Shown: piece by piece, positions 38,101 to 48,835 of the stretch
Layout: each line of letters begins with the position of its first letter
How positions within the stretch are numbered: position 1 is the stretch's first letter
Assembly: GCF_021869535.1 (NCBI RefSeq)
Contig: NW_026262581.1
Span: forward strand, 75,297,955-75,361,954
Length of the DNA stretch: 64,000 nucleotides
Source: Mytilus californianus
Taxonomy: Eukaryota; Mollusca; Bivalvia; Mytilida; Mytilidae
Direction of reading: 5' to 3'
Made by a program: the position numbers and the translations under genes
Notes under the pieces: model-generated
Seen by the model: the letters and a program-made list of their open reading frames with translations, nothing else
What the model was told of the DNA's origin: nothing
The model's database searches: none

Positions 38101-41100
38101 GCAAAGTTAAGTTTTTGAGTTTTGGTCTTTTTTTCTAATACTATGTGCAATAGTTCAACTATATTTGGTATGTGCGTACCTTGCAAGGTCCTCATGCCCG
38201 TCAGACAGTTTTCACTTGACCTCGACCTCATTTCATGGATCAATGAACAAGGTTAAGTTTTGGTGGTCAAGTCCATATCTCAGATACTATAAGCAATAGG
38301 TCTAGTATATTTGGTGTATGGAAGGACTGTAAGGTGTACATGTCCAACTGGCAGGTGTCATCTGACCTTGACCTCATTTTCATGGTTCAGTGGTTATAGT
38401 TAAGTTTTTGTGTTTTGGTCTGTTTTTCTTATACTATATGCAATAGTTCAACTATATTTGGTGTATGGAAATATTTTATGATCTATTTGGCAGTCACGCA
38501 GGTTTTATTTGACCTTGACCTCATTTTCAAGGTTCATTGCTCAGTGTTAAGTTTTTGTGTTTTGGTCTGTTTTTCTTAAAATATAAGCAATAGGTCAACT
38601 CTATTTGTTGTATGGAAGAATTGTTAGCTGTACATGCCTGCCTAGCATGGTTCATCTGACCTTGACCTCATTTTCATGGTTCATTGGTCAATGTTTAGTT
38701 TACTTGGTTAATGTTAAGTTTATGTGACAGTTGTAATAAAGCTTTATATTTAATACTATCAACATAATATCAATGATTAGTAAAGAAGGCGAGACATTTC
38801 AGCGTGTGCACTCTTGTTTAACAGATGCATGCAAACATTTCTTAATCTACGGAGTTAAGTGTTGAAATCAGGAGCATAATGCTTGCTTTAACATAGTTTA
38901 CAAAATATTACCATTACTAGTGATAATTGTAACATCTACATCTGTAATCTCTTTATTTCCCTTTTCAGTTTTATGAAAGTCTGCTGGAGCTAGTTGAGAA
39001 TTGGGAATTATGGACCTGTCTACAGGATACATTCCAGATTTCCTAAAAGACTCTTTCACACGTGCTAAGGATAAAGTCTGGTCAATTGCAGTGCTGGAAA
39101 TAAAAATCATACCCATTATTCGAGAAGGAAGAATTTATAAAGTGAAAAGTAGTTATAAGGTATTTGTTCTTGTCATGGGTTATATCATACAGTAATAAGA
39201 TTATGCAAGTGATGTGAAATAAAAGTTGGTGTGCTTCATGTGACTAAAATTTGAATATCAACAAGTAAGAAACAATGAGCTCACAAATGCAAAAGAAACA
39301 TTATAAATCAGCCATAACTTTCAAATTTTCCAAGGGCATTAAATGTTACCCTTAACCTTCCTTCTGTCCCATTTTCTTTTCAAAACGAGAGTTGTGGCAT
39401 TTATGTCCTCAAGACACATTCTTCTTTTTTATGCCCCACCTAGGGGCATTATAAATGTTTTTCGGCCTGTGTGTCCGTCCATTCGTCTGTCTGTCCCGCT
39501 TCTGGTTAAAAGTTTTTGGTCAAGGTAGTTTTTGATGAAGTTGAAGTCCAATCAACTTGAGACTTAGTACACATGTTCCATATGATATGATCTTTCTAAT
39601 TTTAATACCAAATTAGAGTTTTGACCCCAATTTCACAGTCCACTGAACATAGAAAACGATATCGGAGTGGGGCATCCGTGTACTATGGACACATTCTTTG
39701 TTATTTTTATGCCCCCGCCGTAGCGGAGGGGCCATTAAGTTTTACCCCTTGTCCATCTGTACGTACGTCCCAAAATTGGTTTCCGTTCTCTAACTTTAGC
39801 TTGCCTCGAGCAAATGTTATGAAACTTATACACAATGCTTATTTCAACAAAACTCAGATCAAGTACAAATTTGGTAGTGTCACTTTTACCGTTCTTAATT
39901 TATGTCCCTTTATAACTTTATATGCTAGCTGGGGCATCATCTGTGTCCATGGGAACACATTCCCCATTTCTTTTTTTTTTTCATCTACAATGACTACATG
40001 TTACTATATTTCCTTACAGATGCTTAATGAAAGGATACAGCTAGTAACTACTGAGACCGATGGAAATCAATACCTTGTTGATTTGAAAATCATGAAAATA
40101 TGAATTATTCTGCCAAGGTGAAGAGGAAGCGTGGAATCATAAATTTTGGTTGTGTATATCATTCTATTTATCAGGTGAAATAAGTGTACAAACTATTATT
40201 AATTAAATTATGAGTTAAGCACTCTTATTTTAAACAAAATTTGTAATTTGATTTGAAGATAATGTTTCCTTATATTGTGTACCAAAATTGTGTACCAAAA
40301 TGCTTGTTATTTGTCAGCAAAATATTTTTTCCCATTGAAATGAAAATAAATTTCACTAAATAAGTTAAATTGTCGAATGATAATTAACCATTGCAATACA
40401 AAATTCATTTATACCAAATAAATATTTTAATCATAACCCAGCATACTGTAAATACCTTAATAAAGCAGGAAACTTTGCTTTGCCTATGGTGGCAGACTTG
40501 TTCAGGTTTCCCACTGTCACAGCTAATTGGTTGACCTTTTCTTTCAAGGGACCAAAGATGGCAACATCAAGGGGCTGAAGCAGATGAGTAGTGTGTGGTG
40601 GTAAGCCAATAATGTGGATGTTGTTTGCCTTAGCCTTTTCAATCAGGTCGATACTAATGTGTGAGTCATGGTTGTCAAATATTAATAACACTGGTCTTCT
40701 GGTTCCACAGAATGGGAGGAACACTTTGTCAAACCAGTTTTCAAATAACTCTGTGTCCATATAACCTGATTCAGATGAGCCGTACAGCCAGGTATCTGGA
40801 ACACCATCTTTAAAGTTCCTGTGTGGAAGGCAGTCGTCAAAAATGATAAAAGATGGAAGGACATGTCCATCAGCACCTATGCACATATGTACAGTGATGT
40901 GACCATGCACCATCACTTTTTGCTGATAACTATGGGAACCTTTTAGAGTTAAAACTTTTTCTTTACTTTTTTCTTTGCCACTGAACCCAGATTCATCACA
41001 ATTAAAGATTTGGTTAGGTTTATTTGTCAAACCTAAACTATCAACTGTGTCAGAAAGCAGTTTAAAATACTGGTCCACAACTGTGACATTCGACATACGC

Positions 41101-41510
41101 CTCCTGGCTTTGTCCTGCTGTTCAGGAAGTTTTTCCGACAGTTCCCTGTGTCTGTTCAGGAGTTTGTTGATCCATTTGTTGCTCGGACCTTTGTCCATAT
41201 TAAAAAGTGTTTTCCTGCCTGATTTTTCCACGATTGAAAGAACAAATGCCTTCAACATCCTTCTCGTCAATGGGAAACCCCTTTCAGACATATACTTGAC
41301 ATAGTTGATCAAGGATGTCTCTTCCTCATCTGTTAGCATTTTTGAAGGCCCATTCAAATGGTTGTCGTATTTTCCATTGACATGGTCGGATATAGTTGTC
41401 CGCGGAACCCCATATTCTTTAGCTGCTTTTGAAATGCTCATTTTGTTAGAATTCACTGCACCAACAGCTTTATCAAGAGACTCCTGCAGGTATTGCTTTT
41501 TTTTAGGCAT
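29123..41510 (-). CDS. pogo/Tigger-like DDE transposase, three exons, 613 aa, apparently intact
   Basis: Exons on the minus strand are 41510-40456, 39093-38912 and 29727-29123. Donors are AAG|GTATTT and AATG|GTAATA; acceptors are TTATTTCCAG and TTTTGTAG. Phases match (2, then 1) and the joined 1842 bases are open. Residues about 5-50 form a Psq-type helix-turn-helix ('ISKAAKEYGVPRTTISDHV'), and about 55-125 a CENP-B-like region. The DDE domain has D172 (IFNCDESGFS), D279 (VLLIFDNHDSH) and D315 (HLLQPLDVAIFGPLK), the complete pogo DDD triad. Exon 2 gives 'VKESFRKSGMYPVDRSII'. Exon 3 gives a short Cys pair (LCHCCGN) and a long Lys/Glu coiled coil ending IETMEE. The start ATG at 41510 follows an acceptor-like TACTTTTAG; codons read further upstream look intronic. 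Introns of 1.4 and 9.2 kb are full of other repeats. It is probably a nuclear enzyme that cuts at TA-flanked ends. It is either the transposase of the surrounding element or a domesticated copy. Confidence 0.85.
29728..30037. other. start of pogo-like gene intron 2
   Basis: AT-rich intronic sequence between the exon 3 acceptor and the first nested repeat. Nothing else seen. Confidence 0.4.
30038..32726 (+). mobile_element. TGACCTTGACC satellite element, copy 1, interrupted by a TTAA element
   Basis: It starts with a decayed hairpin (TTTTTGTCTAGCCTGTGGCT ... CAGCTTGAC), then ATCCGGCGGTGGCG and AACTAACTTCTTAA as in copy 2 at 36542. The sequence resumes after 31983 with AAGCTTAATATTTCAGAAGA and ~147-bp units holding TGACCTTGACCTCA. 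The far end is replaced by copy B of the TACGACCGC element at 32727. Confidence 0.65.
30135..31979. mobile_element. piggyBac-like non-autonomous element, TTAA target duplication
   Basis: Inverted ends GGTGTAATACCACC and GGTGGTATTACACC sit directly inside TTAA (30131-30134 and 31980-31983). The sister repeat at 36640-36655 has the unoccupied site CTTCTTAAAAGCTT, confirming insertion and TTAA duplication, the hallmark of piggyBac. The left ~75 bp, with GTCACATCCGGTTGCAT, recur at 31514-31590, so a second left end is nested or duplicated inside. No transposase frame is seen. Confidence 0.75.
32727..34595 (+). mobile_element. TACGACCGC-family satellite element, copy B
   Basis: It starts TTATACGACCGCAAAAATTT followed by TGCGGTCGTAT, a perfect terminal hairpin. 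Then come GTCGTCTTCGTTGTCGTCGT, four ~150-bp modules with GGGGCCAAAAA, a poly-G run near 33403, and a 35-bp array at 33555-33745. A set of ~120-bp units (TTTGATATGCTGAATCTAAC, 'GGTCCAAAATTAAACTTTG') follows. It ends CTCTGCGGTCGTATCAAGCT and GCGGAGCATTTTATT. It is inserted in TGACCTTGACC-type repeat on both sides. Confidence 0.75.
34735..36086 (+). mobile_element. decayed TACGACCGC-family copy
   Basis: It starts TTTTTATACAACTGCAAATT and ends CTCTGCAGTCGTATCAGGCT plus GCGAAGCATTTTATT, both mutated forms of the family ends. It contains a poly-G run at about 35070 and is interrupted by a MITE at 35464-35786. Confidence 0.6.
35464..35786. mobile_element. MITE, 323 bp, TA target duplication
   Basis: GATTTTCATCC and its exact inverse GGATGAAAATC bound the insert, with TA on both outer sides (35462-35463 and 35787-35788). 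It lies within a decayed TACGACCGC copy. The interior is non-coding, with C-rich patches near both ends. Confidence 0.6.
36542..38818 (+). mobile_element. TGACCTTGACC satellite element, copy 2, complete
   Basis: It starts with a hairpin (GTCGAGCCTGCGACTTTTGT, then CGCAGAAAGCTCGAC), then ATCCGGCGGCGGCGGC and more CGG triplets. A satellite region follows. It ends GGCGAGACATTTCAGCGTGT plus GCACTCTTG, where GGCGAGAC echoes the starting arm. It lies in intron 2 of the pogo-like gene, in the opposite orientation. No coding frame. Confidence 0.7.
36841..38460 (+). repeat. higher-order satellite: 440-bp repeats, each of three ~147-bp units
   Basis: The landmark ATATTTGGTATGTGCGTACC recurs at 36841, 37281, 37721 and 38161, exactly 440 bp apart, with near-identical sequence. 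Each 440-bp block contains three diverged ~147-bp units, each with TGACCT.GACCTCATTT and TTCATGGWTCA. The pattern is a true higher-order repeat. Confidence 0.85.
39424..39700 (+). mobile_element. ATGCCCC-family short element, copy 1
   Basis: It starts with hairpin TTTTTATGCCCCACC/TAGGGGCAT, then GTGTCCGTCCATTCGTCTGT. It ends GTGGGGCATCCGTGTACTAT plus GGACACATTC. About 277 bp, non-coding. It lies in intron 1 of the pogo-like gene. Confidence 0.65.
39704..39966 (+). mobile_element. ATGCCCC-family short element, copy 2
   Basis: It follows copy 1 head to tail. Hairpin ATGCCCCCGCCGTAGCGGAG (then GGGCCAT), then CTTGTCCATCTGTACGTACG. It ends TGGGGCATCATCTGTGTCCA. The interior differs from copy 1. 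A reversed piece of this interior lies at 46690-46830. Confidence 0.6.
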
Positions 41511-41839
41511 CCCTAAAAGTAGAAATATACATATATATATGTATATGTCAATAACACACTTAGTCATTATATGTATTGAAGTATTTCCGATTTTTGATGG
41601 TTGATAACTAGTGTATTTTTGTCCCCTGTCTTGCGTGTGGTGTGGGCAATATAGAAATGGTGGTTGTCCGTCTGTATAAAACAAATCTGTACCCAGAAAT
41701 TGAATGCTGATTCCCCCTAATGTAAGAAATTTCAAAGAGAAAGCAGGCAGGAAAACATTTTATTTTATTTTTATGCAAGAGATCAATCTAAGCACATGCA
41801 GCTTCAATCTACAGAGAATTTTTTCTTAAACTACTGACC

Positions 41840-42010
41840 AGTAATATTTATTACTATAAAAATAAGATGTGATATGATTGCCAATGAGACAACTCTCCAC
41901 CAGGCCAGGGTACAGCCTTTAACAATGAGCAAAACCCACTCTGCATAGGAAGCTATAAAAATTGTATAAGATTTGTAGGGTAGAGGACCATAGAATAAAG
42001 GTTTTAAAAC
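41840..42010 (+). repeat. fragment of the ATTGCCAATGAGACAAC family
   Basis: ATGATTGCCAATGAGACAAC, 'ACAATGAGCAAAACCCA' and 'GAAGCTATAAAA' follow the order of the long copy at 3171. It lies upstream of the pogo-like gene's start. Confidence 0.7.
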
Positions 42011-42399
42011 TATTGAGTTATTAGATTGTTGGGAAATGAATCTCACTTAGTACCCAGATAATTTAACCACATATGTGAAAATGTGTCCGCTCTGAAGTGA
42101 GCTATCAAATTGTCATAGCTATTTAAACAACTTTACAAGGAATAATTCTTTTATAATTACTTGATAAGAATAAAAGATGTGTAAGCAGTTTTACTTGGCC
42201 ATGGTCATTTGAACCCCCCCCCCCCCCCTTTTACCCACAAGCATTTTTCTAGTTTCAGGACAATAACTTGTATAAAGTATTTTAATTGCTATGAAATTGT
42301 ACACAAGGTTCAATACCACAAGTAGAAGGTTGGGATTCATTTTGGGGGTAATTGCCCAAACGGAGCAGGAATTGGGAGCCAATAAGGGTCTAAAACTGT

Positions 42400-44456
42400 T
42401 TTTATACGACCGCAAAAAATTTTTGCTGACGTATATTGGTATGACGTTGGCGTCGTCGTCGTCGTCGTCGTCCGAAGACACATTGGTTTTCGCACTCTAA
42501 CTTTAGTTTAAGTGAATGGATCTTGATGAAATTTTACCATAAGGTTCAATATCACAAAAGGAAGGTTGGGATTGATTTTGGGGGTTATGGTACCAACATT
42601 TAAGGAATTAGGGGCCAAAAAGGGGCCAAAAATAAGCATTTTTCTAGTTTCATGACAATAACTTATGTGTAAGTGTATGGATCTTTCTGAAATTGTACTA
42701 CAAGGTTCCATATCACAAAGGGAAAGCTGGAATTGAGTTTGGGGGTAATTGCCCAAAACATTTAGGAATAAGGGGCCAAAAATAAGCATTTTTCTAGTTT
42801 CCAGACAATAACTTGTGTTCAAGTGTATGGTTCTCTCTGAAAGTGTACCACAAGGTTCCATATCACACAGGGAATGCTGGGATTGATTTTGGGGGTAATT
42901 GCCTCTAAATATTAGGAATTAGGGGCCACAAAAGGGGCAAAAAACAAGCATTTTTCTAGTTTCATGATAATAACTTGTGTGTAAGTGTATGGATCTTTAT
43001 GAAATTGTACTACAAGGTTCCATATCACAAAGGGAAAGCTGGAATTGAGTTTGGGGGTAATTGCCCAAAACATTTAGGAAAAAGGGGCCAAAAATAAGCA
43101 TTTTTCTAGTTTCCAGACAATAACTTGTGTTCAAGTGTATGGATCTCTCTGAAATTTTACTGCAAGGTACCATACCACAAAGGGAAGGCTGGGATTGAGT
43201 TTGGGGGTGATGAATCATAAGGGGGTTCAAAAAAATGGGGGGGGGGGGATTTTTTTTTTTTTCTTTTAAAATTTTCCACATTAAGTTGGTTATTTCTGTT
43301 TTATATTTAAAAGCAAATAATAATGATATGGTAGGAGATACACACCAAACAGGATGTGTAAATTATTATAAAATAAGTATTGTGCAATAGCAAGAAATTT
43401 TTAATTGCACAGTATTGCACAATAGCAAGAAATCTTCAATTGCACAGTATTGCGCAATAGCAAGAAATCTTCAATTGCACAGTATTGTGCAATAGCAAGA
43501 AATATTCAATAGCACAATATTGCGCAATAGCAAGAAATTGTCAATTGTACAGTATTGCGCAATAGCAAGAAATATTCAATTGCACAGTATTGTGCAAAAG
43601 AAGATACTTCGTATAAATTGCTTATTTCTTGACCAATTTCAATGGGGTTTTATTCTTGAATTCTTGGGGTTCTTTAATATGCTGATTCTAACTGTGTATT
43701 AAGTTTTTGGATTTTGGGCCCCGTTTTTAAATTGGTTCACATTGAGGTCCAAAGGGTCCAAAATTAAACTTTGTTTGATTTCATCAAAAATTGAATTATT
43801 GGGGTTCTTTGATATGTCGAATCTAACCGTGTATTTAGATTCTTAATTTTTGGTTCCGTTTTCAAATTGGTCTACATTAAGGTCCAAAGGGTCCAAAATT
43901 AAACTTAGTTTGATTTTAACAAAAATTGAATTCTTAGGGTTCTTTGATATGCTGAATCTAAACATGTATTTAGATTTTTGATTATGGGCCCAGTTTTCAA
44001 GTTGGTCCAAATCGGGGCCCAAAATTAAACTTTGTTTGATTTCAACAAAAATTGAATATATGGGGTTCTTTGATATGCTGAATCTAAACATGTATTTAGA
44101 TTTTTGATTTTTGGGCCCCATTATCAACTTTGTCCACATTGAGGTCAAAAGGGTCCAAAATTAAACTTTGTTTGATTTCATCAAAAATTGAATTCTTGGG
44201 GTTCTTTGATATGCTGAATCTAACCATGTATTTAGATTTTGGATATTGGACCATAATAGGTGAATGTCAAATTTAAAATTTTTAAGTTCTTAGACCACAT
44301 TCATTCTGTGTCAGAAACCTATGCTGTGTCAAATATTTAATCACAATCCAAATTCAGAGCTGTATCAAGCTTGAATGTTGTGTCCATACTTGCCCCAACT
44401 GTTCAGGGTTCGACCTCTGCGGTCGTATCAAGCTGTGCCCTGCGGAGCATTTTATT
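42400..44456 (+). mobile_element. TACGACCGC-family satellite element, copy C
   Basis: The same plan and near-identical long stretches as copy B: TTTTTATACGACCGCAAAAA, GTCGTCGTCGTCGTCGTCGT, ~150-bp modules, a poly-G run near 43240, and a 35-bp array at 43378-43600. Then ~120-bp units, ending CTCTGCGGTCGTATCAAGCT. It has one more ~150-bp module than B. It lies 9.7 kb from B in the same orientation. Confidence 0.75.
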
Positions 44457-45480
44457 CTAGTTTTCAGACAATAACTTGTGTTTAAGTGTATGGATGTCTC
44501 TTAATTTGTACCACATTCTACAAAAAGAAAGATTCTTCTAAATTTATTTTTTTGGAAAGGGGGGGGGGGGGGGGGGTTTAAAAAAAAAAAATTTTTGGGG
44601 GGGCAATTATTTTTCCTCAAAAGAAAATTATCTTCAAATATTATTTTTTTTTGGAGGGGGAGGGGTCAATTTTTATTCCCTCAAGATTTAAGAAGTTGTC
44701 AATTTTCCAAAGAAAAATTTTAATGGCGGTCACAATTTATTTTGCTAATTCTTTGTATATAGTCTGAAAACAGATTTACCATAGTATTGCACAACAGCAA
44801 GAAATCTTCAATTGAATATAAATTCAAATCATACATTTGGATTCCGGACAATAACTTTAGTTTAAGTTAAGTGTATGGATCTCTATGAAATTTAATCAAA
44901 ACGTTCAATACATCACAAGGAAGGTTGGGATTGTTTTTTGGGGTGATGGTCCCAACCGTTTAGGAATTAGGGGCCAAAACAAGCATTTTTCTAGTTTCAG
45001 GACAATAACTTGTGTTTAAGTGTATGGATGTCTCTTAATTTGTACCACATTTTACATGAAGAAAATTCATTCAAAATTATTTTTTTTGGAAGGTTTTTTT
45101 TCCTCGAAAGAAAATTCTCTTCAAATATTATTTTTTTTTGGAGGATGGGTAAAAAAACAGTTTTTTTTTGGGGGGGGGGGTCTATTTTTGTTCCCTCAAG
45201 ATTCAAGAAATTGTCAATTTTCCAAAAAAAATTGAGGGTCACAATTTATTAAATTGCTAATTCTTTGTATATAGTCTGAAAACAGATTTACTAAGTATTG
45301 CGCAACAGCACAGTGTATTGCACAACAGCAAGAAATCTTTGACTACATTTATTCTGTGTCAGAAACCTATAATGTGTCAAATATTTAATTACAATCCAAA
45401 TTCAGACCTATATCAAGCTTGAATATTGTGTCCATTTTTGCCCCAACTGTTCAAGGTTGGACATCTGCGCTCAGCAAATC
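44457..45480 (+). repeat. decayed TACGACCGC-family sequence
   Basis: Two similar ~530-bp halves, each with ACAATAACTTGTGTTTAAGT, a G-rich run and 'GCAACAGCA.GAAATCTT'. They are followed by a mutated family end (CAACTGTTCAAGGTTGGACA). Non-coding. Confidence 0.6.
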
Positions 45481-46379
45481 AGTTTATTTATATAGATTAG
45501 ACCGTTGGCTTTCCCATTTGAATTGTTTTGCACTAGTCATTTTGGAGCCCTTTATAGCTTGCTGTTTGGGGTGAGCCAAGGCTCTGTGTTGAAGGCCATA
45601 CTTTGACCTATAATTGCTAACTTTTTATACATAGCAGACTTGGATGGAGAGTTGTGTCATTGGTGCTCATACCACATCTTATATATATTAGTTACAGATC
45701 AAGTTTTAATTTTTTTCCGAACTAATGATTTTGTGCAGAGTTATGTTCCTTGGACTTGGAAAATTAAGGCAAGTGATCAGCTTTTTTCATTTTTTTCATT
45801 CATTGATTGATATTTGGTATATAGTTTAACCATGACAAGTTGTAGATAGGTGTGCAATTTGTTCAGTTTGGATGATTTTATTGTAGCGTTATGGTCCTTG
45901 GACTTAAAAAATCACTCAAAAAATCATTTTTCCATCGATATGTTATGGCAATGTCTGCTTCTGAGTCGAAAGACATTTTGGTGTGCAAAAAATAACTTGA
46001 ATACAATTGTAATGATCTCTCTGAAATTTTAGCACAAAGTTCCATACCACAATCGGAGGGTTGGGATTGATTTTTGGGGTGGTTGTTTTGTAATTCGGGG
46101 CCAAAAACAATTATTTGTATGGTTTGAAGACAATAACTTGAATATAATTTTACTACAAGGTTACAACATACTTAAAAAGAAAGTTGGGATTGATTTGAGG
46201 GTCATGGCCCAAACTATTTAATAATAAGGGGTCGGAAAGGGGCCAAAAACAACTATTAAAAAGTTGGTCCAAATTGTGGTCAAATATTAAACTTTTTAAT
46301 GTCATCAAAAAATGAAATTGGTGTTCTTTTATGTGGGCAATCTATCTGTTTTAAATTTTTGGTTTTTGGACCGTTTTAT
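45481..46379. other. non-coding; scraps of known families
   Basis: At 45640-45685 GAGAGTTGTGTCATTGGTGC and CTCATACCACATCTTATATA is a minus-strand edge of the ATTGCCAATGAGACAAC family. The remainder holds decayed TACGACCGC-like modules (TTGGGATTGATTTTTGGGGT). Confidence 0.5.
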
Positions 46380-46830
46380 GTTTACTGGACGTATGGTGGT
46401 ATACGGTTGTCCGTCCGTCGTCAACATGTCGGACAATAACTCAAAAACGCTTAATTCAATTTGCAAATTTGCATGAAACTTTGGTGAATTGTTTAGATCT
46501 ATTGATGTGATCTCCCTTTCATAAAAGAATTTTAGATTTTATGTTTTAGAGTTGTGGTTTTTTTTCTTTAAAAAGGGTGATTTTCCAGTTTTCGGACTAA
46601 AACTTAAAAACTCTTTTGAGCAGTTTCATGAAACTTTAGATTTTACTCTTCTGAGTGGTGGGATTTTAGTCCATGGGACACGGATGATGCCCCCGCTTGC
46701 ATATAACGTTATAATGGGGCATAACTCAAGAACTGTAAAAGTGATGCTACCCAAATTTGTACTTGATCTGAGTGTTGTAGTAATAAGCATTGTGTAAGTT
46801 TCATAACATTTAGTTGAGGTATAGAAACTA
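46380..46830. repeat. hairpin/GTCC-type repeat plus reversed ATGCCCC fragment
   Basis: Starts TTACTGGACGTATGGTGGTA, then GTTGTCCGTCCGTCGTCAAC, and ends at about 46690 with TCCATGGGACACGGATGATG. From there to 46830 it matches the interior of the 39704 element in reverse. Confidence 0.55.
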
Positions 46831-46844
46831 AAATATTTGGAATT

Positions 46845-47370
46845 TTTATACGACAGCAGGTAGTACTATGTTGTGGTGTTGTCTGCGTCGGAAGACATTT
46901 TTGTTTCGCAGACAATAACAAGTATAAGTTCATGCATCTCTGAAATTTTAGCACACGATTCCATACCAGTAAAGGATGGTTGGGATTGTTTTTGGGGGCT
47001 ACTGTCATTGCGGTTTTGTAATTAGGGACCAAAAAAGGTAAGTTTTACTGGTTAATGGAAAATAAATTAGTTCGCGAGAATTACTTAGTGTAAGTGTATG
47101 GATGTGTAAGAAAAGGGCCAAAAAAAATTTATTGTCTGGTTTTAAGACCATGACAAGTAAGGATTTTTTTTTGTCTTTTAACACGAGGTTCCACACCACA
47201 ATAGGAAGGTTGGAGGTCAAAAAAGGTTGTAACAAAAAAAAATTTTGCAGGTTCACAGACAATAACTTGAGTATATGTGTATGGATCTTAGCACAAGGTT
47301 CCATACCACAATAAGAAGGTTGGGGTTATTGTCGTAGCTGTTTAGGAATTGGGGTGCCAAAACAAGCATT
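46845..47370 (+). repeat. decayed TACGACCGC-family 5' portion
   Basis: TTTTTATACGACAGCAGGTA, then 'GTCTGCGTCGGAAGACATTT', then modules with 'GGTTCCATACCAC' and 'AATAACTTGAGTATA'. Diverged and non-coding. Confidence 0.55.
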
Positions 47371-48184
47371 TTTAGCTCACCCAGCCCGAAGGGCCCCATG
47401 TTAACTTGCGCCATCACTTGTTGTATGTCGTAAACTATTTCAAGAAACATCTCTGAAACTACCCGGGGTAATACTTCTTTTAACTGAATGTTCCTTAGGG
47501 TAACTGGTTTATAAATTGTATCAGAAGTTTTGATCCATTAACAAACATGGCCGCCATGGCTAAAACTAAAACATAGGGGTCAAATGCAGTTTTTGGCTTT
47601 TATCTAAAAAATTATAGCAGTTAGAGCAAAAGTGACATGTAGTTAAAGTGATGAATAAGTCTAGATCTATCTGCTATGAAATTTTCAGACCAATTGGACC
47701 ACCCATTGTAGGGTTACTGTCCGAAATAGTTTATTTTTATGAAAAAAGTTTCAGCTAAGTAGGATCTACAAATAAGTCAAATGATCAAAATAGTCAATTG
47801 ACTCTTTAAGGAGTTATTGCCCTTGAAACGTTTATTTTTTTACATTTTTTCGTGCAAGTCTCATTACTTTTTCAAAAATCTTCTCTGAAACTACTCGGCC
47901 AAATATCCAAACTTAAATTGAATGTTCCTTAGGGCATCTAGTTTATAGATTGTATTCGGCGATTTGATCCATTCAAAAACATGGCAGCAGTTTCTAAAAA
48001 TAGAACATAGGGGTCAAATGAAGTTTTTTGCCTTCATCTCAAAAACTGAAGCAGTGAGAGAAAAACTGACGTAGGTGAAAGTGTTTAAACAGGTTTAGAT
48101 CTACCTGTCCAGTAATCTTCATACCAATAGGAAAACTTATTGTTGGGTTACTGTGCAGAAATAGTTAATTTTTTGGAAATTTTA
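47371..48184 (-). mobile_element. GCTCACC-family element, second interior type, minus-strand partial copy
   Basis: Starts TTTTTAGCTCACCCAGCCCG plus AAGGGCCCCATG and 'GCGCCATCACTTG', the reversed hairpin end. Then come 'AACATGGCCGCCATGGC', 'AAGGAGTTATTGCCCTTGAA' and a second unit near 47880. The AGAGGCTCT end is lost where the next repeat starts. Confidence 0.65.
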
Positions 48185-48835
48185 GTTTTATACGACCGCA
48201 AAAAATTGGTTTTCGCACAATAATTTTAGTTTAGGTGAATGCATCTCTATGAAATTTTACCATAAGGTTCAATACCACAAAAGGAAGGTTGGGATTGATT
48301 TTGGGGGTTAAGGTACCAACAGTTGAGGAATTACGGGCCAAAAATAAGCATTAAAAAATTTGTAACTTCCAGACAATAACTTCTGTGTTAGTGTATAGAT
48401 CTCTCTGACATTGTACCACAAGGTTCCATATCACAAAGGGAATGATGGGATTGATTTTGGGGGTAATTGCCTCGAAATAATAGGAAAAAGGGGCCAAAAA
48501 ACAAGCATTTTTCTAGTTTCACGACAATAACTTGTGTGTAAGTGTATGGATCTTTCTGAAAGTTCCATATCAAAAAGGAATAGCTGGAATTGAGTTTGTG
48601 GGTATTGCCCAAAACGTTTAGGAATAAGGGGTCAAAAATAAGCATTTTTCTAGTTTCCAGACAATAACTTGTGTTTAAGTGTATGGATCTCTCTGAAATT
48701 GTACTGCAAGGTACCATACCACAAAGGGAAGGCTGGGGGTAATTGCCTTAAAAGTTTAGGAATTGGGAGCAAAGAACAAGCATTTTTCTAGTTTCAGGAC
48801 AATAACTTGTGTGTAAGTGTATGGATCTTTATGGC
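48185..48835 (+). repeat. partial TACGACCGC-family copy
   Basis: TTTTATACGACCGCAAAAAA, then four ~150-bp modules with GGGCCAAAAA and 'AATAACTTGTGT'. The GTC-rich stretch and 35-bp array are missing. Confidence 0.65.

Noticed and set aside
40975-41604. Plus-strand frames of 109 and 99 codons
   Set aside because: Antisense shadows of pogo-like exon 1; the minus-strand reading has the catalytic motifs.
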